Origin: Pseudonocardia sp. EC080619-01
GTDB taxonomy: Bacteria; Actinomycetota; Actinomycetes; Mycobacteriales; Pseudonocardiaceae
Reading direction: 5' to 3'
Length of the DNA: 64,000 nucleotides
NCBI RefSeq assembly: GCF_001420995.1
Contig: NZ_CP012184.1
Span: forward strand, 3,022,501-3,086,500
Shown here: piece by piece, positions 57,034-64,000 of the stretch
Position numbering within the stretch: the first letter of the stretch is position 1
Layout of the letters: every line of letters starts with the position of its first letter
The notes under the pieces: generated by a model
Told to the model about the DNA's origin: nothing
The model's database searches: none
What the model saw: the letters and a program-made list of their open reading frames with translations, nothing else
Program-made: the position numbers and the translations under genes

Positions 57034-57509
57034 GACACCCGGGCGGGGTTCTCGATCTTCTTGGGCGGCTGGGTCTCCTCGGCCGGCTCGTCGGTCGGCA
57101 GGTGGACGTCGTCGACCGAGATGTTGACCTCGACGACCTCCAGGCCGGTCATCCGCTCCAGGGCGGTGATGACGTTGCGGCGGATGGCCTTCGCCAGGTC
57201 GGCGATCGAGACGCCGTACTCGACGACGATGTTGATGTCGACGGCCGCCTGCTTCTCGCCGACCTCGACGGCCACGCCCTGCGAGGCGTTGGTCGTACCG
57301 CCCGGGATGCGCTCACGCAGCGCGCCGAACGCGCGTGCGGCGCCGCCGCCGAGGGCGTGGACGCCGTTGACCTCGCGCGCGGCCAGCCCGGCGATCTTCG
57401 AGACGACGGTCTCGGCGATCCGGGTGCTGCCGTGCTCGGACTGCAGCGCCGACGGGGTGCCGGTGGTGCCGGTCGTGGCGGGAGCCTTCGTGTCGGTGCC
57501 GGTGCTCAT
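57030..57509 (-). CDS. Asp23/Gls24-family envelope stress protein
   Basis: 159 residues. Core: TRIAETVVSKIAGLAAREVNGVHAL (as TRIAETVVSKIAG and LAAREVNGVHAL, 29-53), VAVEVGEKQAAVDINIVVEYG and VNISVDDVHLP. The family marks cell-envelope stress and membrane-associated complexes. It is preceded by a Thr/Gly/Pro N-terminus and ends with a Lys/Pro tail. A perfect inverted repeat (57659-57672) lies 150 bases upstream of ATG 57509; a stress promoter is not clearly visible. Confidence 0.88.
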   Translation of the reverse strand: MSTGTDTKAPATTGTTGTPSALQSEHGSTRIAETVVSKIAGLAAREVNGVHALGGGAARAFGALRERIPGGTTNASQGVAVEVGEKQAAVDINIVVEYGVSIADLAKAIRRNVITALERMTGLEVVEVNISVDDVHLPTDEPAEETQPPKKIENPARVS

Positions 57510-57658
57510 GGGGTGCGCCTCCGCATTTCGTGGGCCCGGGATCCGCCGGGCCGGTGTGGACTGACGGAGCGGGGCCGGGGTCGCGCCGTCCTGCCCCGCC
57601 GATCCGTTCGACACCTGTGGGAGGCACCGGGGGGCGGGATCCTCACGCGGAAAGCTGC

Positions 57659-57672
57659 GTGACGGTCGTCAC
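57659..57672. repeat. Inverted repeat GTGACG-GT-CGTCAC
   Basis: Perfect 6-2-6 repeat 5 bases beyond the stop at 57678 of the minus-strand gene. Could be an operator for asp23 or part of a weak terminator. Confidence 0.4.
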
Positions 57673-57677
57673 ACCTT

Positions 57678-58151
57678 CTACTCCGGGGGGAGGCCGATGG
57701 TCCAGCCGGTGACGTCGCGCATCGCGATCTGCCAGCAGGCGGGCTCGGTGTAGTTCGGTGCGGCCGCCGACGTCGGCACGATCAGCGCGTCGGTGAAGTA
57801 GATCCACCGGATGTCCTTGACCGGGATGGGGGCGCCGGGCCGGTCGCCGTCCCGGCCCTCGGCCATGTCGAGGAACATCTGCACCATCGCCTCGGCGGAC
57901 TCGTTGCGCGCGTGGCCCTGGGTGAGGTGCCGCAACTGCTCGCCGAGCCGTCGCAGCCAGCTGGCGGGGTGCACGGCGTTGCCGAAGACGAGGCCGGCCG
58001 AGGTGGCGACCGTCAGCGGCACGCTGTTGCGCTCGTCCCGGTAGGCGACCGACAGCACGGCCTGCAGGTAGCTCGGCGCGCTGAGCTCGGGGATCGTCAC
58101 CACCCGTTGCGCGTCCGACATGTCGGCGGGACCGTCGGCGTTGACCGTCAT
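57678..58151 (-). CDS. Conserved hypothetical protein
   Basis: 157 residues, soluble. No recognised domain. It contains a beta-alpha pattern (YLQAVLSVAYRDERNSVPLT), an FGNAVHPASWLRRLGEQLRH helix and a Trp/Tyr-rich end (RWIYFTDALIVPTS, TGWTIGLPPE). No Cys cluster or membrane helix. A TAGCGT box lies 8 bases before ATG 58151, so it is probably transcribed alone. Confidence 0.65.
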   Translation of the reverse strand: MTVNADGPADMSDAQRVVTIPELSAPSYLQAVLSVAYRDERNSVPLTVATSAGLVFGNAVHPASWLRRLGEQLRHLTQGHARNESAEAMVQMFLDMAEGRDGDRPGAPIPVKDIRWIYFTDALIVPTSAAAPNYTEPACWQIAMRDVTGWTIGLPPE

Positions 58152-58159
58152 GCCCGCTG

Positions 58160-58165
58160 ACGCTA
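58160..58165 (-). promoter_or_regulatory. Predicted -10 box, hypothetical gene
   Basis: TAGCGT on the minus strand, 8 bases before ATG 58151. Confidence 0.4.
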
Positions 58166-58260
58166 ACGGGGGACGGGCTGCTCCGGACAGGTCCGCGTCG
58201 CCCTGACGAGAACCCCCGCCCGGCGGAGTGCACGCTCCGGCGGACGGGGTAACCCGATGC

Positions 58261-59097
58261 TCAGGAAAGTGGCGTGCCGGTCGGGGCGTCGGTCTCGGCG
58301 CGGCGCGGGGCGGGCACGTTCCGCAGGGCGTCGTCCGCCACCGGGACCGGCGCGGTGATCACGTCGAACCGCACGCCGGCTCCGCCGGGGCCGACGCCGG
58401 AACGGTGCTCGTGCACCGGCACGTCGAAGCCGCGCTGCAGGGCCGCCGTCCGCAGGGCGTCGTGCACCCGGTCGGCGGTGCCGGCCTGCCCGAAGTCGCC
58501 GCGGTAGTGGTACGCCAGCAGCGTGCCGCCCGGACGCAGCCGGTCGAGCAGCGCGGTCGTGCCGACCCGCAGGGTCACCGGCTCCCAGTAGTAGAGGACG
58601 TCGGTGCAGACGATGAGATCGAAGGTGCCCTCGGGCATCTCCCGCGGCATCGTCCGCCGGGCGAACTCGGCGGAGGGCACCCGGACGGCGGCGCGTTCGA
58701 CGGCGGCGTCGCAGATGTCCACGCCGAGCAGCGCGTCGGCGTGCGAGGCGAGCCGCACCGACAGGTCGCCCTCGCCGCAGCCGACCTCGAGCACCCGCTC
58801 GAACCGGCGCCCGCTCAGGGTGTCCATCACCGTGCCGTACTTCTGCTGCTCGTACGGGTTGACGCCGATCGCGTACGGGTCGGGACGGCTGTAGAGCCGG
58901 TCGTGCGTGCGCCGGCCCCAGCCGGGCTGCCAGATCCAGGTCAGGTCCGCCCAGCGGGGGTCGGTCTCCGGGCGGCCGGCCCGGGCGATCCGGCGCACCG
59001 GCGCGGCGGCGGCGCGGGCGCACCCGCTGAGCGTCATGCGGACGACGCGGCGGGCGAGATCGACCGGCGACGGGCGGGTGGACTGGCTGTCTGCCAT
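58261..59097 (-). CDS. SAM-dependent methyltransferase (NodS-like)
   Basis: 278 residues. After a basic N-terminal 75 residues comes motif I VLEVGCGEGDLSVRLA (near 101-116), then LGVDICDAAVERA and FDLIVCTDVLYYWEP, the pattern of NodS-type N-methyltransferases. NodS acts on chitooligosaccharide amino groups; in actinomycetes such proteins often sit with sugar-modification genes, but none are adjacent here. Substrate unknown. The region upstream (59098-59209) shows no clear promoter. Confidence 0.82.
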   Translation of the reverse strand: MADSQSTRPSPVDLARRVVRMTLSGCARAAAAPVRRIARAGRPETDPRWADLTWIWQPGWGRRTHDRLYSRPDPYAIGVNPYEQQKYGTVMDTLSGRRFERVLEVGCGEGDLSVRLASHADALLGVDICDAAVERAAVRVPSAEFARRTMPREMPEGTFDLIVCTDVLYYWEPVTLRVGTTALLDRLRPGGTLLAYHYRGDFGQAGTADRVHDALRTAALQRGFDVPVHEHRSGVGPGGAGVRFDVITAPVPVADDALRNVPAPRRAETDAPTGTPLS

Positions 59098-59209
59098 CGG
59101 GCACTCCGGGGTCTGGGGAGCGGTGACGCCCGGTGTGTCGCCGGTGACCGGTCCGTTCGTTACTCCACTCGCCGGAGCAACCCCCGATGCGGTGATCGGG
59201 TGACCGCGG

Positions 59210-59758
59210 TCAGGGCGTGCCCTTGCGGGCCGCCGTCTCCTCCGAGGCCTTCACGACCTGCACCTGGTCGCCGATCTGCAGGTAGTCGAAGTACGCCTTC
59301 GCGTCGGCGTCCGGGAGGTGGATGCAGCCGGCCGAGGAGCGGTCGGGGTCGCCGCTGTGGAAGGCGATGCCGCCGTCGTTGAAGAAGACCGACCACGGCA
59401 TCGGCGCCGGGCGCCCGTCGGCCGTGCGGGACTCCTGGCTCTTGTGCTCGGCCTCCTTGCGGTAGACGCGCAGCGAGTGCCCCACCGGGGTCTCCTGCCC
59501 GTTCCCGCCGGAGGAGATGCCGATCGGCCCGCGGATCACCTTGCCGTCCTGGATCAGCCACGACTTCTGGGACTCGAGGTCCACGCAGGCCTTCGCCGCG
59601 ACGGAGCACGGGGTCCCGGGGACGAGGGGCTGCGCGCGGGCGTCGTCGGCGGCCGGGGAGCCCGCTGCGGCGCTGCCCGCCAGTGCGACGCCGGCGACGG
59701 TGGCGACGCCGAGCGCCAGCGCGGCGAGACGGCGCGGTCGCTGCCGGTCGGTGTCCAT
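59210..59758 (-). CDS. Secreted L,D-transpeptidase (YkuD domain)
   Basis: 182 residues. Signal peptide about 1-33 (LAALALGVATVAGVALAGSA, then SAAAG). The YkuD domain follows, with catalytic His in FHSGDPDR and catalytic Cys in SSAGCIHLPD, giving H-x8-S-x-G-C. It makes 3-3 cross-links or attaches proteins in peptidoglycan. One extra Cys pair (GTPCSVAAKACVDLES) precedes the core. ATG 59758 follows an AGGAG SD. It complements PonA2 in cell wall work. Confidence 0.9.
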   Translation of the reverse strand: MDTDRQRPRRLAALALGVATVAGVALAGSAAAGSPAADDARAQPLVPGTPCSVAAKACVDLESQKSWLIQDGKVIRGPIGISSGGNGQETPVGHSLRVYRKEAEHKSQESRTADGRPAPMPWSVFFNDGGIAFHSGDPDRSSAGCIHLPDADAKAYFDYLQIGDQVQVVKASEETAARKGTP

Positions 59759-60125
59759 GGATGGTGCTCCTGTTCGTCCGCGTCGCCCGGGGGTGGCGAC
59801 GCCGCGTGGTCGATCCGTCACAGGAGGAGACGCGTGGGCCGCCCCGGGGTTGCGTGACGTAAAGATCGGCGTGCGTGCCCAGTCTGCCGGTCCGCGGACG
59901 GCGTCCCGGCGGCGGTGCGCTCCCGTCCCGATCATCCGGATCGCCCGGTGGGCCGGTCCTGTCCGGTCCTGTTCGGTCCCGTCCGGTCCCGTCCGGTGCC
60001 CGCCGTCCGGAGCAGCCCGGGATGCACACCCGGCGCACAGCCGGTGCACACCGGATCCGCGGGATGTGCCCGGAACCTGGATCACGAGCGGCCGGGACAC
60101 CCGGCCCGGATCCACGGAGGACACG
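59759..60125. other. Intergenic region between divergent genes
   Basis: 367 bases without a gene. It holds the minus-strand SD of the L,D-transpeptidase, a 10-base-period tandem repeat (59953-60002), and the SD of the next gene (GGAGG at 60115-60119). No clear -10/-35 or RNA gene was found. Confidence 0.5.
59953..60002. repeat. 10-bp tandem repeat
   Basis: Five units of the type CCGGTCCTGT / CCGGTCCCGT, slightly degenerate, in the gap between divergent genes. The period is close to one DNA helical turn. Confidence 0.75.
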
Positions 60126-60632
60126 ATGAGCCCGACCACCCGCGACGACCAGGCCACGCCGGCCACGGAGGAGACCGCCGTCCTGCAGCGGCCGGACCGG
60201 TCCGCGCCCGCCGGTGGGCAGCCCGGGCCGGGGGAGGCGGCGGAGTCCGGCCCCGGCGCACCGCAGGACGGCGGCACGGCCCCGGCCGCGGCCGGGTCGG
60301 GGAGGGCCGGCCGGGCGCGGCGCACCGTCGGCGTCCGGATCACGGCGCTGATCGCGGGCATCGCGCTGGTGGCCGGCGTGGCGCTCGGCGCACTGGCCGG
60401 GTCGCTGTTCGGCGGACCCGGCGGCCCGGGCGGTGGGCCGGGTGGCGCGGCCGGCGGCCCGCCCGGGACGTCCGCCCCGCAGGACGGCGGCTCGGGCTCC
60501 CGGGGCTCCGGCACGGGCTCGGGCGCGGACTCCGGCACGGGCGGTTCGGGCACGGGCGGTTCGGGCACCGGCGGCTCCGGCACCGGTGGCGCGGGCGCGG
60601 CGACGGACTCCGGGGCCACCTCGGGCACCTGA
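60126..60632 (+). CDS. Membrane-anchored protein with Gly/Ser-rich tail
   Basis: 168 residues. Hydrophilic N-terminus (1-68, Pro/Ala/Gly-rich, Arg cluster at the end), one membrane helix (VRITALIAGIALVAGVALGA, about 70-92), then a Gly/Pro and Gly/Ser/Thr tail outside the membrane containing three to four GGSGTG repeats coded by a 12-base tandem repeat. Function unknown. GGAGG lies 7 bases before ATG 60126. A strong terminator follows. Confidence 0.7.
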   Translation: MSPTTRDDQATPATEETAVLQRPDRSAPAGGQPGPGEAAESGPGAPQDGGTAPAAAGSGRAGRARRTVGVRITALIAGIALVAGVALGALAGSLFGGPGGPGGGPGGAAGGPPGTSAPQDGGSGSRGSGTGSGADSGTGGSGTGGSGTGGSGTGGAGAATDSGATSGT

Positions 60633-60635
60633 CCC

Positions 60636-60689
60636 GCACACGACGACGCCGGCCGTCCCGCGGTGGGGACGACCGGCGTCGTCGTGTGC
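60636..60689. terminator. Bidirectional hairpin terminator
   Basis: 17-bp perfect outer stem (60636-60652 with 60673-60689; GCACACGACGACGCCGG and complement) with further pairing inside, between convergent genes. Confidence 0.85.
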
Positions 60690-60701
60690 GTGCGGCCGGG
60701 T

Positions 60702-61028
60702 CTAGTGCGGGGTGACCTCACCCATCTCGACCCACGCGTCCTTGCCGTCCTCGCTCTGGAAGTTGATCAGCGGCTTCTCGGGGACGACGGTCCCCATGAA
60801 GTCGAAGAACTTCTGCGCGTGGTCGGTCTTGACGTGCTCGTCCCCCGCCTTGCTGTCGCGGAAGACCTCCACGATGACGAACTCGTTCTCCTTCTCGAAG
60901 TTCTCGTGGTAGTCGAAGGAGATGTTGCCCGGCTCCGAGTTCACGTTCTTCTTGTACTCGGAGATCCCGGACAGCCATTCGGCGCGCTTGTCCGGCCGGA
61001 TCTGCGCCTTGAGGACGATGAGGATCAT
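60702..61028 (-). CDS. Antibiotic biosynthesis monooxygenase (ABM)-domain protein
   Basis: 108 residues, a dimeric ferredoxin-like fold of the ABM family: MILIVLKAQIRPDKRAEWLS start, the EPGNISFDYHENFEKENEFV middle and the HVKTDHAQKFFDF helix. Members include quinol monooxygenases (YgiN-like) and heme-degrading enzymes; the specific reaction is not determined. Its Lys/Glu/Phe-rich composition is unlike most genes here. GGAGG is 7 bases before ATG 61028. Confidence 0.82.
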   Translation of the reverse strand: MILIVLKAQIRPDKRAEWLSGISEYKKNVNSEPGNISFDYHENFEKENEFVIVEVFRDSKAGDEHVKTDHAQKFFDFMGTVVPEKPLINFQSEDGKDAWVEMGEVTPH

Positions 61029-61092
61029 TGTGGCCTCCGGCTCACGGTCGTCGGGAACGTCGCCGGAATCCTTCCACGGACCGGCCGCGGGC

Positions 61093-61115
61093 GGGCGTCT
61101 CAATCGTGGACGCCC
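61093..61115 (-). terminator. Hairpin terminator of the dehydrogenase gene
   Basis: GGGCGTC (61093-61099) and GACGCCC (61109-61115) with a 9-base loop, 10 bases beyond the stop at 61125 on the minus strand. Confidence 0.55.
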
Positions 61116-61124
61116 GGCCCTTGA

Positions 61125-62171
61125 TCAGGAGAAGGTCTTCGTGTCGATCACGAAGCGGTACCGGACGTCGCCCTTCACGACCCGCTCCCAGGCGTCGTCC
61201 ACGTCGTCGCAGGAGATCGTCTCGATCTCGGCGCCGAGGCCGTGCTCCGCGCAGAAGTCCAGCATCTCCTGGGTCTCGCGGATACCGCCGATCTTCGAGC
61301 CGGACAGGCTCTTGCGGCCCGCGACCAGCGAGAAGCCGTGGTACTCGAGCTTCCCCTCCGGGACGCCGACGTTGACCATCGAGCCGTCGAGCTTGAGCAG
61401 GCCCAGGTAGGCGTCGACCGGGATCTGTGCCGCGACGGTGTTGACGATCAGGTCGAACGTGCCGGCCAGCGTCTCGAAGGTCGCCTCGTCCTCGGTGGCG
61501 AAGTAGGCGTCCGCACCGAAGCGCTTGCCGTCCTCCTCCTTCGACAGTGACCGGCTGAGGACGGTCACCTCGGCGCCCATCGCCTTGGCGATCTTGACGC
61601 CCATGTGGCCGAGGCCGCCCATCCCGACGACGGCGACCTTCTTCCCGGGGCCGGCGTTCCAGTGGTTGAGGGGCGAGTAGAGCGTGATGCCGGCGCAGAG
61701 CAGCGGTGCGGCGACGTCGAGCGAGACGCCCTCGGGGATGCCGAGCACGTAGTTCTCGTCGACGACGATCTGCGTCGAGTAGCCGCCGTAGGTGAGCTCG
61801 CCGTCGTAGTGCTGCGAGTTGTAGGTCTGCACCTCGCCCTTGAGGCAGTACTGCTCCTCGCCCGCCAGGCAGTTCTCGCACTCACGGCAGGAGTCGACGA
61901 AACAGCCGACGCCGACCCGGTCGCCGACCGAGTAGCGGGAGACGTCGCTGCCGACCGCGGAGACGGTTCCGGCGATCTCGTGACCCGGGACCATCGGGTA
62001 GATGCCCTCGCCCCACTCGTCGCGGGCCTGGTGGATGTCGGAGTGGCAGATGCCGGCGTAGGCGATGTCGATGACGACGTCGTGCGGCTTCGGGTCGCGG
62101 CGCTCGACGGTGCCGCGCTCGAAGGGCTCGTTCGGGCCTGCGGTCGTCATGGCGGGCACGGTGGTGGGCAC
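61125..62171 (-). CDS. NAD(P)-dependent alcohol dehydrogenase, cinnamyl-alcohol type
   Basis: 348 residues, medium-chain zinc enzyme of the CAD/YahK group. Catalytic zinc ligands CHSDIHQ and PGHEIAG, structural zinc cysteines [15 protein letters not shown], coenzyme-binding [11 protein letters not shown], and a Ser/Arg after beta-2 ([11 protein letters not shown]) that favours NADPH. It reduces aldehydes to alcohols. GTG 62171 was preferred because GGAGG is 5 bases upstream and the length fits the family; an open extension to 62219 lacks similarity. Confidence 0.9.
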   Translation of the reverse strand: MPTTVPAMTTAGPNEPFERGTVERRDPKPHDVVIDIAYAGICHSDIHQARDEWGEGIYPMVPGHEIAGTVSAVGSDVSRYSVGDRVGVGCFVDSCRECENCLAGEEQYCLKGEVQTYNSQHYDGELTYGGYSTQIVVDENYVLGIPEGVSLDVAAPLLCAGITLYSPLNHWNAGPGKKVAVVGMGGLGHMGVKIAKAMGAEVTVLSRSLSKEEDGKRFGADAYFATEDEATFETLAGTFDLIVNTVAAQIPVDAYLGLLKLDGSMVNVGVPEGKLEYHGFSLVAGRKSLSGSKIGGIRETQEMLDFCAEHGLGAEIETISCDDVDDAWERVVKGDVRYRFVIDTKTFS

Positions 62172-62334
62172 GGTTTCCTCCACACGGGGATCGGGTGCTG
62201 GCGTACGACCGGGCGTCATCGCCGCGGTGATGTCGGTGGCGGCTCGCGAGGGGCCGCATCGTCACATGGCTACCCGGGAATGGTTGTGCGCAATCGTTCT
62301 GCGGCACAGGTCACCCGGCGCTCCCGCGGGGTCC

Positions 62335-62340
62335 TAGGCT
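62335..62340 (+). promoter_or_regulatory. Predicted -10 box, PadR gene
   Basis: TAGGCT, 6 bases before ATG 62347, identical in sequence and spacing to the box at 5707. Confidence 0.5.
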
Positions 62341-62346
62341 GACCCC

Positions 62347-62874
62347 ATGCGACACGCCGCGGACCAGGGCCGACACCGGCTCGGGCTTCCGGAGTGGACG
62401 GTCCTCGCCGTGGCCGCCGAGCGGCCCGTCCACGGGTTCGCGGTCGCCGCGCTCACCGCGTCCGACGGCGAGCTGGGCCGGGTCTGGCAGATCCCCCGCC
62501 CGGTCGTCTACCGCGCGATCGGACGCCTGGTCGATGCCGGGCTGATCACCGCCGAGGCCGTCGAGACCGGTGGCGGGCCGCCCCGCACGCTCTACGCCTC
62601 GACCGCCGAGGGGCGCGGGCTCGTCGACGCCTGGCTGCTCTCCCCGGTCCCGCACGTGCGGGACCTGCGGTCGGAGTTCCTGCTCAAGCTCGCGATCCGG
62701 CACCGGCGCGGCGCCGACCCGGCCCCGCTCGTCGCCGCCCAGCGGGAGGCGCTGGAGCCGATCGTCGTCGCGCTGCGGGAGGAGCAGGCGGGTGCCGACG
62801 ACTTCGACCGCGCGCTCGTCGCGTGGCGGCGGGTCTCGGCGGAGGCCGCGCTGAGGTTCCTGGACGAACTCTGA
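62347..62874 (+). CDS. PadR-family transcriptional regulator
   Basis: 175 residues. The winged helix (EWTVLAVAAERPVHGFAVAA, then QIPRPVVYRAIGRLVDAGLI) is at about 16-70, followed by the wing and a C-terminal dimerisation helix pair (ALVAWRRVSAEAALRFLDEL). PadR proteins repress efflux or stress genes until a phenolic, drug or peptide ligand binds. The gene is followed after 57 bases by a DUF1707 gene with an inverted repeat in the gap, a likely target. Confidence 0.85.
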   Translation: MRHAADQGRHRLGLPEWTVLAVAAERPVHGFAVAALTASDGELGRVWQIPRPVVYRAIGRLVDAGLITAEAVETGGGPPRTLYASTAEGRGLVDAWLLSPVPHVRDLRSEFLLKLAIRHRRGADPAPLVAAQREALEPIVVALREEQAGADDFDRALVAWRRVSAEAALRFLDEL

Positions 62875-62890
62875 CGTGTGCTCCGACGTC

Positions 62891-62914
62891 GGATAGCGGA
62901 TAGTTCTGCTATCC
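62891..62914. repeat. Inverted repeat upstream of DUF1707 gene, candidate PadR operator
   Basis: GGATAGC (62891-62897) and GCTATCC (62908-62914) around 10 bases that include a further direct copy of GGATAG. A/T-rich for the region, 18 bases before the start at 62932. Confidence 0.55.
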
Positions 62915-62931
62915 AAACGGGAGGCGGAGTC

Positions 62932-63345
62932 GTGGTGGAGATCCGGATCGGGGACGACGAGCGGGAGCGCGCCATCGCCCAGCTCGGCAGGCACGTCGGA
63001 GCGGGCAGGCTCGACCTGGCCGAGTTCACCGAGCGCAGCGAGCGGATGGCCGCCGCGCGGACCCGCTCGGAGCTCGACGCGGTGCGGGCGGACCTGCCGC
63101 ACCTGCCCGACCCGGAGCGGGCGGCGCGCGTCCGCCGGACGGTGCTCGCCGCGACCTGGGGGCCGTGGGCGGTGACGGCGGTGGTCTGCCTCCTGATCTG
63201 GACGGCCGTCGCCGTCGCGGGTGGTGGTGGGTACTTCTGGCCGGTCTGGGTGATCGGCCCGTGGGGCGCGCTCCTGGCGCTCGGCACGCTGACCGGTGCC
63301 CGGGTGTTCCCGTGCGGAGGGGTGCGGCACGGCCGGACCGGGTAG
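62932..63345 (+). CDS. DUF1707 domain membrane protein
   Basis: 137 residues. The DUF1707 motif (IRIGDDERERAIAQLGRHVG, then GRLDLAEFTERSERMAAART) is at 4-50, followed by two hydrophobic helices (WAVTAVVCLLIWTAVAVAG near 80-98; PWGALLALGTLTGARVF near 110-126). Such SHOCT-like proteins are widespread in actinobacteria, function unknown. GGGAGGCGG precedes GTG 62932; GTG 62935 is equally possible. Confidence 0.82.
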   Translation: MVEIRIGDDERERAIAQLGRHVGAGRLDLAEFTERSERMAAARTRSELDAVRADLPHLPDPERAARVRRTVLAATWGPWAVTAVVCLLIWTAVAVAGGGGYFWPVWVIGPWGALLALGTLTGARVFPCGGVRHGRTG

Positions 63346-63354
63346 ACCGGGTCC

Positions 63355-63744
63355 ATGGCCCGACGCGACCTGACCTGGATCCCGCGCCTGCTCGGCGCGG
63401 CCACCGCCGCCTACAGCGTGGCGATCACCGCCAAGCCGGAGCTGTTCCTGCGCCCGACGAAGCTGCTCGGCGACGGCGAGCAGCCCGACGCCGGGCAGCG
63501 GGCCCTCACGATGGCGATCGGCGGCCGCGACCTGGCGTCCGGGCTCGCGATGCTGTTCGCCCCGGCCGGAACCCCGCTGAAGACGGCCGTCGCGGTCCGG
63601 GTCGGCGCGGACGTCGCCGACCTCGCGGTTCTCGGTTCGCAGCTGCCCGACCGCGACGCCCGGGAGAAGGCGACGATGGTCGCCGCGGGCTGGGGTGCGC
63701 TGTGCGCGTTGTCGATCCTCGCCGCCGACCGGCCGCGCCGGTGA
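63355..63744 (+). CDS. Small membrane protein (DUF4267-like)
   Basis: 129 residues with about four hydrophobic stretches (10-28, 58-70, 75-95, 105-122) and the pattern MAIGGRDLASGLAML followed by RVGADVADL, like DUF4267-type four-helix proteins. Function unknown. It follows the DUF1707 gene by 9 bases. TAGACC sits 6 bases before the ATG, a weak leaderless box. Confidence 0.7.
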   Translation: MARRDLTWIPRLLGAATAAYSVAITAKPELFLRPTKLLGDGEQPDAGQRALTMAIGGRDLASGLAMLFAPAGTPLKTAVAVRVGADVADLAVLGSQLPDRDAREKATMVAAGWGALCALSILAADRPRR

Positions 63745-63769
63745 CCTGACAGCGACGCCGCCCATCGAC

Positions 63770-63775
63770 GATGAT
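63770..63775 (+). promoter_or_regulatory. Predicted -10 box, methyltransferase at window end
   Basis: GATGAT, 6 bases before ATG 63782. Confidence 0.3.
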
Positions 63776-63781
63776 CGGTGG

Positions 63782-64000
63782 ATGGCCACGAGCACCGGGG
63801 GCGACCCCCATCTGGAACGCGCCTACACACTGACCGGCCCGGACGACGCGCGCGCCCTCTACGACGACTGGGCCGCCACCTACGACGCCGACCTCACCGG
63901 CGACGCCCAGGGCTACGTCGCCCCCTCGGTCACCGCCGACGCGGTGGTCGCCGCCGCGGGCACCGGCGGCGAGATGCTGGACGCCGGCTGCGGCACCGGC
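63782..64000 (+). CDS. Class I SAM-dependent methyltransferase, N-terminal part (3' end outside window)
   Basis: 73 residues visible and still open at the last base. After LERAYTLTGPDDARALYDDW (about 11-30) and the WAATYDADLTG segment comes motif I MLDAGCGTG (about 65-73), which binds S-adenosylmethionine. The start resembles the Williams-Beuren-type/UbiE-like methyltransferases (Y-D-x-W-A-x-x-Y-D). Target unknown. Confidence 0.85.
   Translation, partial: MATSTGGDPHLERAYTLTGPDDARALYDDWAATYDADLTGDAQGYVAPSVTADAVVAAAGTGGEMLDAGCGTG

Overview
The window is about 73-74 % G+C, genes frequently start with GTG, and many neighbours overlap by four bases (GTGA or ATGA). Together with WhiB, MarP, DUF3151, ArsA/Get3-like ATPases and a PASTA-type PonA2, this points to a high-GC actinobacterium. 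The best guess is Pseudonocardia or a close relative in the Pseudonocardiaceae; that placement is inference from gene content and order. No rRNA, CRISPR array, insertion sequence, integrase or phage gene was seen. One tRNA gene (Thr, CGT) is present.

Region 1 (1-16.8 kb) holds purine/pyrimidine and central metabolism. It contains a degenerate SDR-like protein, an adenine-deaminase-type aminohydrolase, an AraC regulator, a flavin monooxygenase, then SDR-pyrE-TrmH-type methyltransferase as one operon, DedA, a SigE-family sigma factor with a small membrane partner, class II fructose-bisphosphate aldolase, DUF3151, a FUSC-like exporter, an acyltransferase, an unrecognised protein and purA. The order pyrE / RNA methyltransferase / DedA / fba / DUF3151 / unknown / purA mirrors the Mycobacterium tuberculosis Rv0382c-Rv0357c interval.

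Region 2 (16.8-36.1 kb) is a near copy of the M. tuberculosis Rv3671c-Rv3682 block. It runs marP, CoA-type NUDIX, TlpA-like thioredoxin, nth, a small membrane protein, crp, metallo-beta-lactamase fold protein, RidA, DUF4177, two ArsA/Get3-like ATPases, whiB4 and ponA2. This lineage has insertions relative to that block: an MFS transporter plus HD phosphohydrolase, a second NUDIX gene, a Gfo/Idh/MocA oxidoreductase, and a pair of paralogous unknown proteins, one carrying a very long low-complexity tail.

Region 3 (36.1-40.7 kb) holds an MFS-dTMP-kinase-like fusion whose kinase P-loop has been lost, DNA polymerase III delta prime, a 2H phosphoesterase and tRNA-Thr with a strong terminator.

Region 4 (40.7-57.5 kb) is more accessory. 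It has a leader-less periplasmic-binding-fold protein, a CadC-like sensor with a P1B-4-like metal ATPase, a DsbA-like thiol protein, an alcohol dehydrogenase, two convergent anti-sigma-type ATP-binding proteins, and two tandem secreted chaplin-like proteins. Each chaplin-like gene has the same upstream box, sigma-70 promoter, 5' hairpin leader and terminator. A ChrB-domain protein with an atypical P2-like ATPase, an aldo/keto reductase, a GlxA-type regulator, membrane proteins (one behind a CsoR-like operator) and an Asp23/DUF2273 envelope-stress pair follow.

Region 5 (57.5-64 kb) holds an unknown protein, methyltransferases, an L,D-transpeptidase, an ABM-domain protein, a cinnamyl-alcohol-type dehydrogenase, a PadR regulator, DUF1707 and small membrane proteins.

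A recurring regulatory feature is a TANNNT-like -10 box 6-8 bases before the start codon of about twenty genes, which predicts leaderless transcripts. The most unusual items are the duplicated chaplin-like modules with their conserved 5' hairpin, the P-loop-less MFS-kinase fusion, and the tandem unknown paralogues next to RidA.
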